Shown: positions 1-6,290 of the stretch, piece by piece | How the letters are laid out: each line of letters opens with the position of its first letter | Position numbering within the stretch: position 1 is the first letter of the stretch | DNA from: a methanogenic archaeon | GTDB taxonomy: Archaea; Thermoplasmatota; Thermoplasmata; Methanomassiliicoccales; Methanomethylophilaceae | Direction: 5' to 3' | Length of the DNA: 10,615 nucleotides | NCBI GenBank assembly: GCA_902787415.1 | Contig: CADAGG010000039.1 | Coordinates: forward strand, 1-10,615 | Position numbers and translations under genes: made by a program | The notes under the pieces: generated by a model | What the model was told of the DNA's origin: nothing | Databases searched by the model: none | What the model saw: only the letters and a program-made list of their open reading frames with translations

Positions 1-490
1 CACCGGCGAGGGTGAGCAGGCTCTTGGCGACGTCTCCGACTGCCAGTCCGATACCGCGGGGTGCGGGGCGGAGGTAGACAGTGACGGATCCGGAACGGCC
101 GACTACCTCGAAAGGCAGGGAGTGGACGGATCCACAGCCGCATTCCCAGGAACCGCAGCCCCTCTTGATCTCGATGATGTTGAGCTTTGCGTTGTCGATT
201 GCCTTCTTGATGGAAGGTCCGACCTCTTTTCCTTTTGCACGTCCGACACCGATGAAACCGTCTCCGTTTCCAACGATGCAGGTGACTGCGAACCTGACCC
301 TCCTTCCGGAGTCGGTGGTCCTCTGGACCATGTTGAGGTCGATGACCTCGTCCTGCAGGTCAGGGAGGAGAATGTCGACGATCTCGGGCTCACGCAGAGG
401 CAGTTTGGTTGCCAGAGCTTCGCTCATAGTGGTGACTTCTCCGTTGAGGACCATGTGTCCAAGCCTGGTTTTAGGTACCCAGTCAACCAT
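1..490 (-). CDS. rps5: Small-subunit ribosomal protein uS5 (S5), 3' end outside window
   Basis: uS5 sits on the 30S solvent side near the mRNA entry and helps decoding accuracy. The ORF starts at ATG 490..488 and stays open to the window edge, giving 163 visible residues. The C-terminus is missing because the window ends, not because the gene is broken. Visible landmarks are the double-stranded-RNA-binding-like S5 N domain at about residues 45-110 ([32 protein letters not shown]), the archaeal-style cysteine-rich [10 protein letters not shown] at 111-120, and the start of the C-terminal domain with [17 protein letters not shown] at 140-156. It begins one base after the TAA of uL18. A GGAGG lies nine bases upstream, inside the end of uL18, which supports this start and suggests coupled translation. 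Identification is firm. Confidence 0.96.
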   Translation of the reverse strand, partial: MVDWVPKTRLGHMVLNGEVTTMSEALATKLPLREPEIVDILLPDLQDEVIDLNMVQRTTDSGRRVRFAVTCIVGNGDGFIGVGRAKGKEVGPSIKKAIDNAKLNIIEIKRGCGSWECGCGSVHSLPFEVVGRSGSVTVYLRPAPRGIGLAVGDVAKSLLTLAG

Positions 491-491
491 T

Positions 492-992
492 TTACTCAGC
501 CTCCAGTTTCTGTTTCATGCTGTTTACGTCAGCTTCGATCTTGTCGTCGATGTGCTTTCCGAGAAGCCTGTCCTCGTCGGGGAGTACATCCTCGCTGCAG
601 GGGACTTCCAGTCCGGCATCGATCATTCCCTTGGCGACCGCGAAGAGGACTCCGCCGTGCTGGGGGTTCTGCATTCCGAGATCGAGCACTGCGTACTCGA
701 TGTCGGCTTTCTTGGCCCTGAGGCCAGCTGCGTAGCCGACGAGGTAGGCTGCGGGGACGGAGGAACAGGAGTTCTCCCAGCCCATTGCCTTGAATTCCTT
801 GGTGTCGGCTGCGGCTACGATTACATCGCCAGTCATGGTGAAGTCCACGAACTGGACGGTGATGTTCTTGTTGGACCTTCTAACTACGGCACGGGTCTCG
901 TGGCTGGCCAGGAGCTTCTTCCTGGTGTAGTAGTTAGTACGGCTTTCTCTTCTTCTGCGGAACGCAACTTTGTATCTAGGTCCTGTAGCCAT
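492..992 (-). CDS. rpl18: Large-subunit ribosomal protein uL18 (L18)
   Basis: uL18 binds 5S rRNA together with uL5 and helps form the central protuberance of the 50S subunit. The 166-residue protein begins [20 protein letters not shown], a typical archaeal/eukaryotic uL18 start. It continues with the [26 protein letters not shown] RNA-binding region (about 23-44) and the conserved block around [15 protein letters not shown], then ends in a charged tail. The open frame extends upstream without a stop into eL19, for 296 codons in total. I place the start at ATG 992 because a strong GAGGAGG lies seven bases upstream and the family N-terminus starts exactly here. It ends in TAA, one of only two in the window. 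The upstream in-frame extension is discussed under eL19. Confidence 0.95.
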   Translation of the reverse strand: MATGPRYKVAFRRRRESRTNYYTRKKLLASHETRAVVRRSNKNITVQFVDFTMTGDVIVAAADTKEFKAMGWENSCSSVPAAYLVGYAAGLRAKKADIEYAVLDLGMQNPQHGGVLFAVAKGMIDAGLEVPCSEDVLPDEDRLLGKHIDDKIEADVNSMKQKLEAE

Positions 993-1382
993 CAGATCTC
1001 CTCCTCTTTCAGGTTGCCGTCGGCGATCATGTGCTGCTATCTTGCCGGACTCGCGGAGCTGCTTGAGCTCGTCGCGGATGGGCCTGATGGTCGCGATCCA
1101 TGCGCGCTTGGACGGAACGCGTGCGTTTGCTGTTCCTTTCCTGCTTCCAGGTCCCTTGCGCTTGCCGCTGGCTTTCTGTTTGGCTGCGTATCTTATCCTA
1201 CCTTTGGACGTGCCCGCCTTGGGTTTGGCCTTGATCATGCCAGACTCGATGGCGTTGCGGATGTCTCCGCGGGTGATGCAGTCCTGGACCTCCTCCTCTT
1301 TGGTGGGGTCGATCCAGACCCTGTTCTCACCGCACTTAAGGATCTCGGCTGCAAGCCTCCTCTGGTTCTTAAGGTCGGACAT
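992..1382 (-). CDS. rpl19e: Large-subunit ribosomal protein eL19 (L19e), disrupted: C-terminal segment missing and frame shifted
   Basis: eL19 is a 50S protein shared by archaea and eukaryotes. Residues 1-115 look normal: MSDLKNQRRLAAEILKCGEN, the VWIDP motif, the GKRKGPGSRKGTANAR basic block (about 73-88), then WIATIRPIRDELKQLRESGKI. The family normally continues with a conserved segment of the type YRKLYRMAKGG.FRSRSHL. None of that is present in any frame, because only three codons separate GKI from a tail-like MIADGNLKEEEI. That tail is read in the next frame from 1030 and ends at TGA 994..992, overlapping the uL18 ATG as a normal junction would. In the original frame, translation passes codons 116-130 as a meaningless basic stretch and continues into uL18. 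About 24 residues appear lost (length by comparison with remembered homologues). It starts two bases after eL32, with GGAGG eight bases upstream. It may be a real deletion or an assembly fault. Confidence 0.8.
1000..1006 (-). promoter_or_regulatory. Ribosome-binding site of uL18
   Basis: GAGGAGG on the minus strand stands seven bases before ATG 992. It decides the uL18 start inside an otherwise continuous 296-codon frame shared with eL19, and implies that free uL18 can be made even though eL19 has lost its own in-frame stop. Confidence 0.8.
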
Positions 1383-1384
1383 GT

Positions 1385-2074
1385 TCAGGCCCTCCTCTTG
1401 TAATCAGTGGTAGGCATCTTGTTGAGCACACGGATTCCGAGCTCCTTTGCCCTGTTCTCGATAGCGATTCTCTTCTTGACTCCGACAGTTCCGCCGATGC
1501 GGGCTGCCTGGGTCTTGGGGTCGATGTCCTCGAGTCCGTCAATGTTGTAGACCATGACTTCCTCGAATCCGGACGGGTGGAGTCCCCTGACAAGGGCGGG
1601 TCCGCCGTATCCGATCTCGACCATCGGGGGCCTCCTCTTCATTCCCCTCCTCATCTTGGAGTGGATTCCCCTGGGCCTCCTCCATGCCTCGCCGAGCTTC
1701 TGGTACCTGAACCACTCCTGCCTCTTGAAGGCGGGGCGGTTGCCGGAGATGACAGCCCTCTTGGCGAGTGCATCGATCTGTTCCTCACTGAGCTCGGGTT
1801 TGGGCTCGACGGTGTATGCGCCGGCCTCAACGACCTCAGCTTTGGGTGCCTCGGTCTTGGCTGCCTTGGCGGCCTCCTTGGACTCGAATGCATCCTTCCA
1901 GTTCTCTACGGTCTTGGGTCCGACACCGGAGAGAGTCTTGATGATCTGCTTGGACTTCTCCTCGTCGTTTACAGCGTCCTTCAGCTGCTCGACAGAGGTG
2001 ATTCCGATGGATTCAAGCTCTGCGACGTTGGCATCCTTGAAGCCGGGAAGGTCCTTGAACTCTTTAACGCTCAT
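1385..2074 (-). CDS. rpl32e: Large-subunit ribosomal protein eL32 (L32e) with N-terminal helix-hairpin-helix extension
   Basis: eL32 is an archaeal/eukaryotic 50S protein that binds 23S rRNA. The protein has 229 residues, while the family core is about 130. Residues 1-65 form an added helix-hairpin-helix-like domain (LPGFKDANVAELESIG, then TLSGVGPKTVENWKDAF at 47-63). It is followed by an Ala/Lys/Glu-rich linker (about 66-95). The core starts near 100 and shows RPAFKRQEWFRYQKL, WRRPRGIHSKMRRGMKRRPP (131-150) and LHPSGFEEVMVYN (165-177). Halophilic archaeal L32e also carries an HhH extension, so this is a known variant and not a new fusion. The ATG overlaps the uL6 stop as ATGA, with AAGGTGA just upstream. 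Identification is firm; the role of the extension is not known to me. Confidence 0.95.
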   Translation of the reverse strand: MSVKEFKDLPGFKDANVAELESIGITSVEQLKDAVNDEEKSKQIIKTLSGVGPKTVENWKDAFESKEAAKAAKTEAPKAEVVEAGAYTVEPKPELSEEQIDALAKRAVISGNRPAFKRQEWFRYQKLGEAWRRPRGIHSKMRRGMKRRPPMVEIGYGGPALVRGLHPSGFEEVMVYNIDGLEDIDPKTQAARIGGTVGVKKRIAIENRAKELGIRVLNKMPTTDYKRRA

Positions 2075-2628
2075 TCTTTCACCTTGTGAGATTTGTGGAC
2101 GATGTAAATTCCATCCTCGAATACCCTCTTATCGAATCCGCCCCTCATAGTGGAGCGCTCGATGTTGGCCGCGGTCTGTCCGACATCCTCTATGTTGATA
2201 CCGGTGACAGTGACATCGGATCCGGCGATCTTGACGTCGACGTCTCCGATGATGTTGGCGTAACGGGTGGCGTGGCCTCCCATGTAGTTGTTGACCTCGA
2301 CCCTCTTCTCCTTCTTGTTGACTGCAACCTTAAGGGGGAAGTGGTTGAAGACGATCTTCAACTGGTAGGTGTAGCCCTCGGTGACTCCCCTGATCATGTT
2401 CCTCACATGAGCGTGGAAGGTACCAACCATGGCTTTGTCTTTGATTCTCGGGTATTCGCAGCTGACGACTACCTCGCCGTCAGCGACGACTACATTCACG
2501 CGGGGGTGCGAGAAGTTTCTGCTCAATTCACCTTTAGGTCCTTTGACCTTGAAGGTGTTCCCGTCCATAGTGACGGTGACCCCATCGGGTATGGCGATGC
2601 GGCTTTCGATTATCCCTGCAAATGTCAT
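2071..2628 (-). CDS. rpl6: Large-subunit ribosomal protein uL6 (L6)
   Basis: uL6 binds 23S rRNA near the sarcin-ricin loop and the GTPase centre. The protein has 185 residues, the usual archaeal length, with the duplicated L6 fold. The first repeat covers roughly residues 10-85 (IPDGVTVTMDGNTFKVKGPK and the MVGTFHAHVRNMIRGVTEGY segment follows it), and the second covers about 90-175. The family's C-terminal signature is seen as ANIERSTMRGGFDKRVFEDG followed by IYIV. It starts at ATG 2628, ten bases after the uS8 TGA, with a TGAGGA ribosome-binding site that includes the uS8 stop. Its own TGA overlaps the eL32 start by four bases. There is nothing unusual in it. Confidence 0.96.
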   Translation of the reverse strand: MTFAGIIESRIAIPDGVTVTMDGNTFKVKGPKGELSRNFSHPRVNVVVADGEVVVSCEYPRIKDKAMVGTFHAHVRNMIRGVTEGYTYQLKIVFNHFPLKVAVNKKEKRVEVNNYMGGHATRYANIIGDVDVKIAGSDVTVTGINIEDVGQTAANIERSTMRGGFDKRVFEDGIYIVHKSHKVKE

Positions 2629-2638
2629 TGTTCATTCC

Positions 2639-3028
2639 TCAGTACACGTAGGCAAGTAGTTTTCCGCCGATGCCAAGTTCTTTGGCACGGGCCTGTGCGA
2701 CGACACCGTCGGTAGTGGTGAAGATCAGTACACCGAAATCCTGGGCAGGAAGGTACCTGGCCTCGTATTTCTCGATGTCAGTGACTTTCACGGAGTACCT
2801 GGGCTTGATGACGCCGCAGTCGTTGATTGCTCCTTTGAGAAGGACGCGGAACTTTCCAGCCTTTCCATCCTCGATGTACTCGAACTGGTTGATGTATCCG
2901 TAGTCCTGCATTACTTTGAGCACACGGCCGATAAGTTTGGACGAGGGTGCGATTTCGCATTCCGCCTTTCCGTTGAGGGAAGCGTTTTTGATCACGCACA
3001 TTGCGTCGTTAAGTGGATCGCTCTGCAT
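2639..3028 (-). CDS. rps8: Small-subunit ribosomal protein uS8 (S8)
   Basis: uS8 is a primary 16S rRNA-binding protein of the central domain of the 30S subunit. The 129 residues match the archaeal family throughout: [20 protein letters not shown] at the start, [20 protein letters not shown] in the N domain, and a C-terminal half with [20 protein letters not shown] and [20 protein letters not shown]. The chosen ATG is preceded by GAGGTGA, which contains the end of the uS14 stop codon; the gap to uS14 is 11 bases. In well-studied bacteria S8 represses the spc operon by binding its mRNA. I cannot show such a site here. Confidence 0.96.
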   Translation of the reverse strand: MQSDPLNDAMCVIKNASLNGKAECEIAPSSKLIGRVLKVMQDYGYINQFEYIEDGKAGKFRVLLKGAINDCGVIKPRYSVKVTDIEKYEARYLPAQDFGVLIFTTTDGVVAQARAKELGIGGKLLAYVY

Positions 3029-3039
3029 TTCTGTTCACC

Positions 3040-3186
3040 TCACGAATATTTCTTGAAGCCCAGCTCTGGGGCCATGTCCCTGAAGCACTGGCGGCAAAGG
3101 TGCATTCCGTACTTCCTAATAATACCGCGCCTGCGGCCACAGCGGTCGCAGCCGACCTGCCTTCCGAACTGTTTCTTAGGTTTCAC
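3040..3186 (-). CDS. rps14: Small-subunit ribosomal protein uS14 (S14), zinc-binding short form
   Basis: uS14 binds the 3' major domain of 16S rRNA in the 30S head. This small gene encodes only 48 residues, starting [20 protein letters not shown] after the initiator and ending ELGFKKYS. Two CxxC pairs at residues 13/16 (CDRC) and 31/34 (CRQC) form the zinc ribbon of the archaeal and short-type S14. The start is GTG 3186..3184, overlapping the uL5 stop as GTGA. An in-frame TGA lies immediately upstream of it, so no longer form is possible. A GAGGTG five bases upstream supports the GTG, the only non-ATG start I favour in this window. uS8 follows after 11 bases. Confidence 0.95.
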   Translation of the reverse strand: MKPKKQFGRQVGCDRCGRRRGIIRKYGMHLCRQCFRDMAPELGFKKYS

Positions 3187-3701
3187 TCAACCACCTCTAC
3201 GCTGAATTTGTCTTTCACGAACTGGATTGCTTCATCCCTCTGGACGCGGTGCTCCTTGGGGATCCTCCTGCTGAGGAGGGCCCTCCTCTCGACACGGCAG
3301 CCGCCAACCCTGCGGATGACGACGTTGACGTCCATTCCGAAGATACCGATTTCGGGGTCGTATTTCATACCTTCGAAGTCGGTGTAGTCGGAGATACCGA
3401 AGGACATGTTACCCTCCTTGTCGAAGGAGTAGACATAGACCTTGTTCTCCCTGATGCTGAGGGCCTTCCTGAGGAAGGCCTCGGCCTCCTCTCCGCGGAG
3501 GGTGACCTTGCATCCGAGGGGCATTCCGACACGGATTCCCAGATCCCTGTTGACGGTCTTGGAGATGGTCTGGACAGATTTCTGGTTGGTGACCATCTCA
3601 AGGACCTTCTGAGCCTTGACGAGCTTCTCTCCTGCCTCGCCGACACCGATGTTGACGGTGACCTTCTCGACACGGAGTGCCCTCATGGGGTTCTCGCTCA
3701 T
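3183..3701 (-). CDS. rpl5: Large-subunit ribosomal protein uL5 (L5)
   Basis: uL5 binds 5S rRNA and domain V of 23S rRNA at the central protuberance, contacting P-site tRNA. The protein has 172 residues, as expected for an archaeon. Motifs include [20 protein letters not shown] near the N-terminus, [20 protein letters not shown], and [20 protein letters not shown], followed by a basic [17 protein letters not shown] stretch. The ATG overlaps the eS4 stop (ATGA), with GGAGGT six bases upstream inside eS4, so start and coupling are clear. Its stop overlaps the GTG of uS14. No oddities were seen. Confidence 0.96.
   Translation of the reverse strand: MSENPMRALRVEKVTVNIGVGEAGEKLVKAQKVLEMVTNQKSVQTISKTVNRDLGIRVGMPLGCKVTLRGEEAEAFLRKALSIRENKVYVYSFDKEGNMSFGISDYTDFEGMKYDPEIGIFGMDVNVVIRRVGGCRVERRALLSRRIPKEHRVQRDEAIQFVKDKFSVEVVE
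3192..3197 (-). promoter_or_regulatory. Ribosome-binding site of uS14
   Basis: GAGGTG lies five bases before GTG 3186, within the last codons of uL5. It supports the GTG start of the short uS14 gene, for which no ATG is available upstream because of an adjacent in-frame TGA. Confidence 0.75.
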
Positions 3702-4399
3702 TCGGAGACCTCCGGGAGCTCGGACTTTCCGCTGCCGATGACGAAGACGTTCTTCTTCACGGTCTCGGAGTTGTCCTTGAAGGTGATGGTGTTCTCAGTG
3801 GGCCTGTTGACGACGGTGTACTTGTCGACGGTCTCGACGGCACCGATGTGGCGTCCGGAGATGACGAGCACGACTGCGTTCTCGGCGAGGGGGTAGTCTG
3901 CGACGATCTTGTTGGTCTCGAGGCAGAGCTTGACGCTGTCGCCGGTGCTGTACTTGTTCTCGTCGAGGAGGACGTTCCTTCCGCCGGACAGGTTGAGCTG
4001 GATCTTTCCGCCTGCGACCTTGGTCTTGTTCTCGATCCTGCAGAGGATCCACCTGGCGTCGTCCGCGGTGATGGGGACGAGGGTCAGCTTTCCCTTGCTG
4101 GTCAGAAGGACACGGTAGTTGGCTCCGCTCTTGGGGAGGGAGACAACATCCATCAGTCCGACGGGTGCCTTGGCGTCTTTGACGGCCTTTCCGTTGACGA
4201 TGAGGTCACGGGCGGCGATGATCTTCTTTGCCTCTTTGGCGGTGTCACAGACTTTCAGCATATCCCTGAGGATCATGGCTGCGGGCATGGAAGAGTCGAC
4301 GGAGTGTGCTCCTGCGCTCTGTTTGGTTGCCCACAGGTGGACCTTCTTAGGGATGGGCCATGTCTTGGGCATGGCAAGTCTCTTCATGTGGTCGCTCAT
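3698..4399 (-). CDS. rps4e: Small-subunit ribosomal protein eS4 (S4e)
   Basis: eS4 is a 30S protein found only in archaea and eukaryotes. The 233 residues show the domain order of the family. A short N-terminal segment has KRLAMPKTWPIPKK (6-19), and an S4-type RNA-binding domain spans about 41-90 (MILRDMLKVCDTAKEAKKII, then PVGLMDVVSLPK). The central S4e domain follows, then a KOW-like element around 175-190 (NAVVLVISGRHIGAVETV). The N-terminus is a few basic residues shorter than many S4e proteins I recall. Starts at Met5 or Met10 are possible, but GGAGG seven bases before ATG 4399 and the ATGA overlap with uL24 favour this one. It overlaps uL5 by four bases downstream. Confidence 0.95.
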   Translation of the reverse strand: MSDHMKRLAMPKTWPIPKKVHLWATKQSAGAHSVDSSMPAAMILRDMLKVCDTAKEAKKIIAARDLIVNGKAVKDAKAPVGLMDVVSLPKSGANYRVLLTSKGKLTLVPITADDARWILCRIENKTKVAGGKIQLNLSGGRNVLLDENKYSTGDSVKLCLETNKIVADYPLAENAVVLVISGRHIGAVETVDKYTVVNRPTENTITFKDNSETVKKNVFVIGSGKSELPEVSE

Positions 4400-4770
4400 T
4401 CTGCAGCCTCCTTCTTCTTTCCGAGAGCCTCAGCCCTCAGGGAATCCTCGAGATTCAGTTTGGTGATCACGAGGTTCGACGCGTGGATGGGGCGCGCCAC
4501 GGCAGTTCCGTCTGCCTGTTTGATGGTAACGCCCTCGATGGAGACGCGGCCGGTCTTGGTGAAAACCTCGACGACCTTTCCCTCGGTTCCGCGGACGTCA
4601 TCTTCACCGCGAAGGACGGCGACAGTGTCACCGACGCAAACCCTTGCGGTGCGCTTTCCGTATTTCTCTGCAAGGTCCTTGCTGAGGTGTGCGGAGAGCA
4701 TCTTTCTCTTTACGTGGGCAGGGGCGTTAGCCTGAGCTTTCCTCTGAACCCTTGCTTTGCTGCTTACCAT
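4396..4770 (-). CDS. rpl24: Large-subunit ribosomal protein uL24 (L24)
   Basis: uL24 is an early-assembly 50S protein located near the exit of the polypeptide tunnel. The 124-residue length and the archaeal/eukaryotic (L26-like) layout agree. There is a basic N-terminus with SSKARVQRKAQANAPAHVKR, then the helix-forming SAHLSKDLAEKYGKRTARV. A KOW domain spans about 45-71 (VCVGDTVAVLRGEDDVRGTE followed by GKVVEVF), and a closing strand carries ARPIHASNLVITKLNL. It begins ten bases after the uL14 stop. The sequence TGAGGTGAGATGA between them combines the uL14 stop with the ribosome-binding site. Its stop overlaps the eS4 start. Confidence 0.95.
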   Translation of the reverse strand: MVSSKARVQRKAQANAPAHVKRKMLSAHLSKDLAEKYGKRTARVCVGDTVAVLRGEDDVRGTEGKVVEVFTKTGRVSIEGVTIKQADGTAVARPIHASNLVITKLNLEDSLRAEALGKKKEAAE

Positions 4771-4780
4771 TCATCTCACC

Positions 4781-5179
4781 TCAAACAATAGTGCTGGCGG
4801 TGGCGGCAATCCTGGGCCACCTGTCGGCTGCTTCCCTTGCAACAGGGCCTTTGATATCGGTTCCCTTGGTCTCTCCGGTGTCAGTCACGATGACTGCGGC
4901 GTTGTCCTCGAAGAACACCATGGTTCCGTCGGGGCGCCTGAAGGGCCTCCTCTGGCGGACGATGACTGCGAAGACGATCTGCCTCCTCATGGCGGGGGTT
5001 CCCTTCTTGACAGATGCGATGACCATGTCACCGACTGCTGCCTTGGGGCTCCTCCTTGCGACTCCGTGGTATCCGGGGACGGTGATGATCTCGATCACCT
5101 TGGCACCGGTGTTGTCGATGACGGTGAGCTCGGACTGCTGCTGGAGTCCGCGGGTCTGAGTTCCTGCGATTCCCTTCAT
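4781..5179 (-). CDS. rpl14: Large-subunit ribosomal protein uL14 (L14)
   Basis: uL14 lies on the interface side of the 50S subunit, contacts 16S rRNA (bridge region) and is close to the factor-binding site. The protein has 132 residues, the standard archaeal length. Family signatures are visible: IDNTGAKVIEIITV at 21-34, VGDMVIASVKKGTP at 49-62, the FRRPDGTMVFFEDNAAVIV core at 80-98, and a C-terminal GTDIKGPVAREAADRWPRIA segment. It starts six bases after the TGA of uS17, with GGAGTGAG upstream overlapping that stop. Nothing unusual was found. Confidence 0.97.
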   Translation of the reverse strand: MKGIAGTQTRGLQQQSELTVIDNTGAKVIEIITVPGYHGVARRSPKAAVGDMVIASVKKGTPAMRRQIVFAVIVRQRRPFRRPDGTMVFFEDNAAVIVTDTGETKGTDIKGPVAREAADRWPRIAATASTIV

Positions 5180-5185
5180 CTCTGC

Positions 5186-5518
5186 TCACTCCTTCTTCTC
5201 GATTACCACGAAGGCAACGGTCTTGGAGAGGGGCCTGCACTCCATGATCTTGACGGAGTCGCCAACCTTGAGGTTGAGGCAGGGCGCGGCGTGGGCTGCG
5301 TACCTGGCGGACCTCTTCTGGTACCTTTCGTATTTGTTCACAAACTGGAGGTAGTCGCGTTTGACGATGACGGTCTTGTTCATCTTGACTGCGTCTACGA
5401 CTCCGTCGATGATCTGTCCCCTGACGGAAAGGGTTCCGTGGAAGGGGCAGTTGGGGTCGCTGCACTCGCCCTCGGGAGCGGCGACCTCGATTCCGATGTT
5501 TCTAACGTTTGCTGTCAT
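5186..5518 (-). CDS. rps17: Small-subunit ribosomal protein uS17 (S17)
   Basis: uS17 is a primary 16S rRNA binder of the 5' domain. The 110-residue archaeal/eukaryotic (S11-like) form is seen, longer than bacterial S17. The N-terminal GECSDPNCPFHGTLSVRG (17-34) carries the C-x4-C and H that are conserved in archaeal homologues. The OB-fold follows with VVDAVKMNKTVIVKRDYLQF, then NLKVGDSVKIMECRPLSKTV. It starts at ATG 5518, seven bases after the Rpp29 stop, with AGGTGAG covering that stop as the likely ribosome-binding site. Confidence 0.96.
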   Translation of the reverse strand: MTANVRNIGIEVAAPEGECSDPNCPFHGTLSVRGQIIDGVVDAVKMNKTVIVKRDYLQFVNKYERYQKRSARYAAHAAPCLNLKVGDSVKIMECRPLSKTVAFVVIEKKE

Positions 5519-5525
5519 AGTATTC

Positions 5526-5780
5526 TCACCTAACCTTTTTCATTCTGTTCTCAGGTCGGTGAAGGATCTTGCTTCCTTCAATGTCTATCTGCTCGTTGTG
5601 ATACGTGAACCTGAACTCATTCCCCGACTTAGGGACCATTCTCTCAGTTCCGGCCGATTCTATGGTGAACGTGTTCTTGGTTTCGTCGACCACTCTGCCG
5701 GAAATTCCGGAGAACGGCGCTGACAGCACAAGCACGTCGAGGCCTATGAGTTCAGATCTCATGATATCGCTCTTGTTCAT
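5526..5780 (-). CDS. rnp1: Ribonuclease P protein component 1 (Rpp29/Pop4 family)
   Basis: Rpp29 is one of the protein subunits of archaeal RNase P, which trims the 5' leader from pre-tRNA around a catalytic RNA. It forms an Sm-like beta barrel. The predicted protein has 84 residues: a short helix MNKSDIMRSELIGLDVLVL, then the barrel with GRVVDETKNTFTI (28-40), SAGTERMVPKSGNEFRF (42-58), and a basic end HRPENRMKKVR. The open frame extends further upstream to 5897, but that part lies over aIF1 in another frame and is unlike the family. I take ATG 5780, five bases after the TAA of aIF1 with AAGGTAAG upstream. ATG 5762 is an alternative. Location between uL29/SUI1 and uS17 is a common archaeal arrangement and supports the call. 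Confidence 0.93.
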   Translation of the reverse strand: MNKSDIMRSELIGLDVLVLSAPFSGISGRVVDETKNTFTIESAGTERMVPKSGNEFRFTYHNEQIDIEGSKILHRPENRMKKVR

Positions 5781-5785
5781 CTCGC

Positions 5786-6085
5786 TTACCTTACTTCGGT
5801 ACGGAAACCGATCTCCTCCAGGACGGCTTTCACTTTCTTCTTGTGATCGCCCTGGAGTTCGATGCGTCCATCCTTGCAGGTACCGCCGGCCGCACATCTG
5901 CTCTTGAGAGTCTTGGCGAGGTCGGCGATGTCGATGTCGTTCCCGTCGATACCATCGATGACGGTTACGGTCTTTCCGTATCTGCGGCTGTCGATAGAGA
6001 TCCTAACGCTCTGCTGCTCACGTGCGATCTCCTCGCACATGCACAGTTCTTTCGGCAGGCCGCATTTAGGGCAGATCTCAGACAT
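5786..6085 (-). CDS. sui1: Translation initiation factor aIF1 (SUI1 family)
   Basis: aIF1 binds the 30S P-site region during initiation and helps enforce correct start-codon and initiator-tRNA selection. The 99-residue protein starts with a small cysteine cluster, CPKCGLPKELCMC (5-17), which probably binds zinc and is usual for archaeal SUI1 proteins. The SUI1 domain follows from about 27. It contains RRYGKTVTVIDGID at 34-47 and the glycine-rich CAAGGTCKDGRIELQGDH at 64-81. The ATG shares one base with the uL29 stop (TGATG), and a GGAG lies eight bases upstream. It ends in TAA. Placement inside the ribosomal operon ties its dosage to that of the ribosome. Confidence 0.95.
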   Translation of the reverse strand: MSEICPKCGLPKELCMCEEIAREQQSVRISIDSRRYGKTVTVIDGIDGNDIDIADLAKTLKSRCAAGGTCKDGRIELQGDHKKKVKAVLEEIGFRTEVR

Positions 6086-6288
6086 CAGAGCTTCTCCTCC
6101 TCCTTCTGTACGGTCAGAATGCGGGCGATGCTGGTCCTGATGGAGCGGATGATGCCGGGGCTCGAGGGAGCGCCTCCCATAGCGGAGACTCCCCTCTCGT
6201 GCATGAGCTCGTTGCGAAGCTCTTTGAGCTTCTCGTTGCGCTCCTCGGCGGACATGTTCCTGATGTCAGCGATCTTCAGTGCTGCCAT
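6085..6288 (-). CDS. rpl29: Large-subunit ribosomal protein uL29 (L29)
   Basis: uL29 is a small two-helix protein at the tunnel exit next to uL23, near the docking site of SRP. The 67-residue protein reads MAALKIADIRNMSAEERNEK, then a charged helix with LKELRNELMHERG, a short glycine/serine loop, and the second helix RSIRTSIARILTVQ. A longer frame from GTG 6294 exists. However, GGAGG stands seven bases before ATG 6288 and directly against the GTG, so I choose the ATG, two bases after the uS3 stop. It ends in a TGATG junction with aIF1. Confidence 0.94.
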   Translation of the reverse strand: MAALKIADIRNMSAEERNEKLKELRNELMHERGVSAMGGAPSSPGIIRSIRTSIARILTVQKEEEKL

Positions 6289-6290
6289 CT

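Noticed and set aside
1037..1039. A TAG directly before QHMIADGNLKEEEI in the shifted frame of eL19, which could suggest pyrrolysine read-through or programmed frameshifting
   Set aside because: No frameshift or UAG decoding restores the missing conserved residues, and no slippery site or known recoding signal is seen. A deletion scar explains the TAG more simply.
81..1403. A 440-codon open frame on the plus strand
   Set aside because: It lies wholly antisense to uS5, uL18, eL19 and the end of eL32, has no family resemblance and no independent ribosome-binding site. It is a by-product of GC-rich codon use that avoids TTA, CTA and TCA on the coding strand.
5781..5897. Extension of Rpp29 to an upstream ATG at 5897 (123 residues)
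   Set aside because: The added 39 residues overlap aIF1 in another frame and do not look like the family. ATG 5780 lies just after the aIF1 stop with a usable ribosome-binding site.
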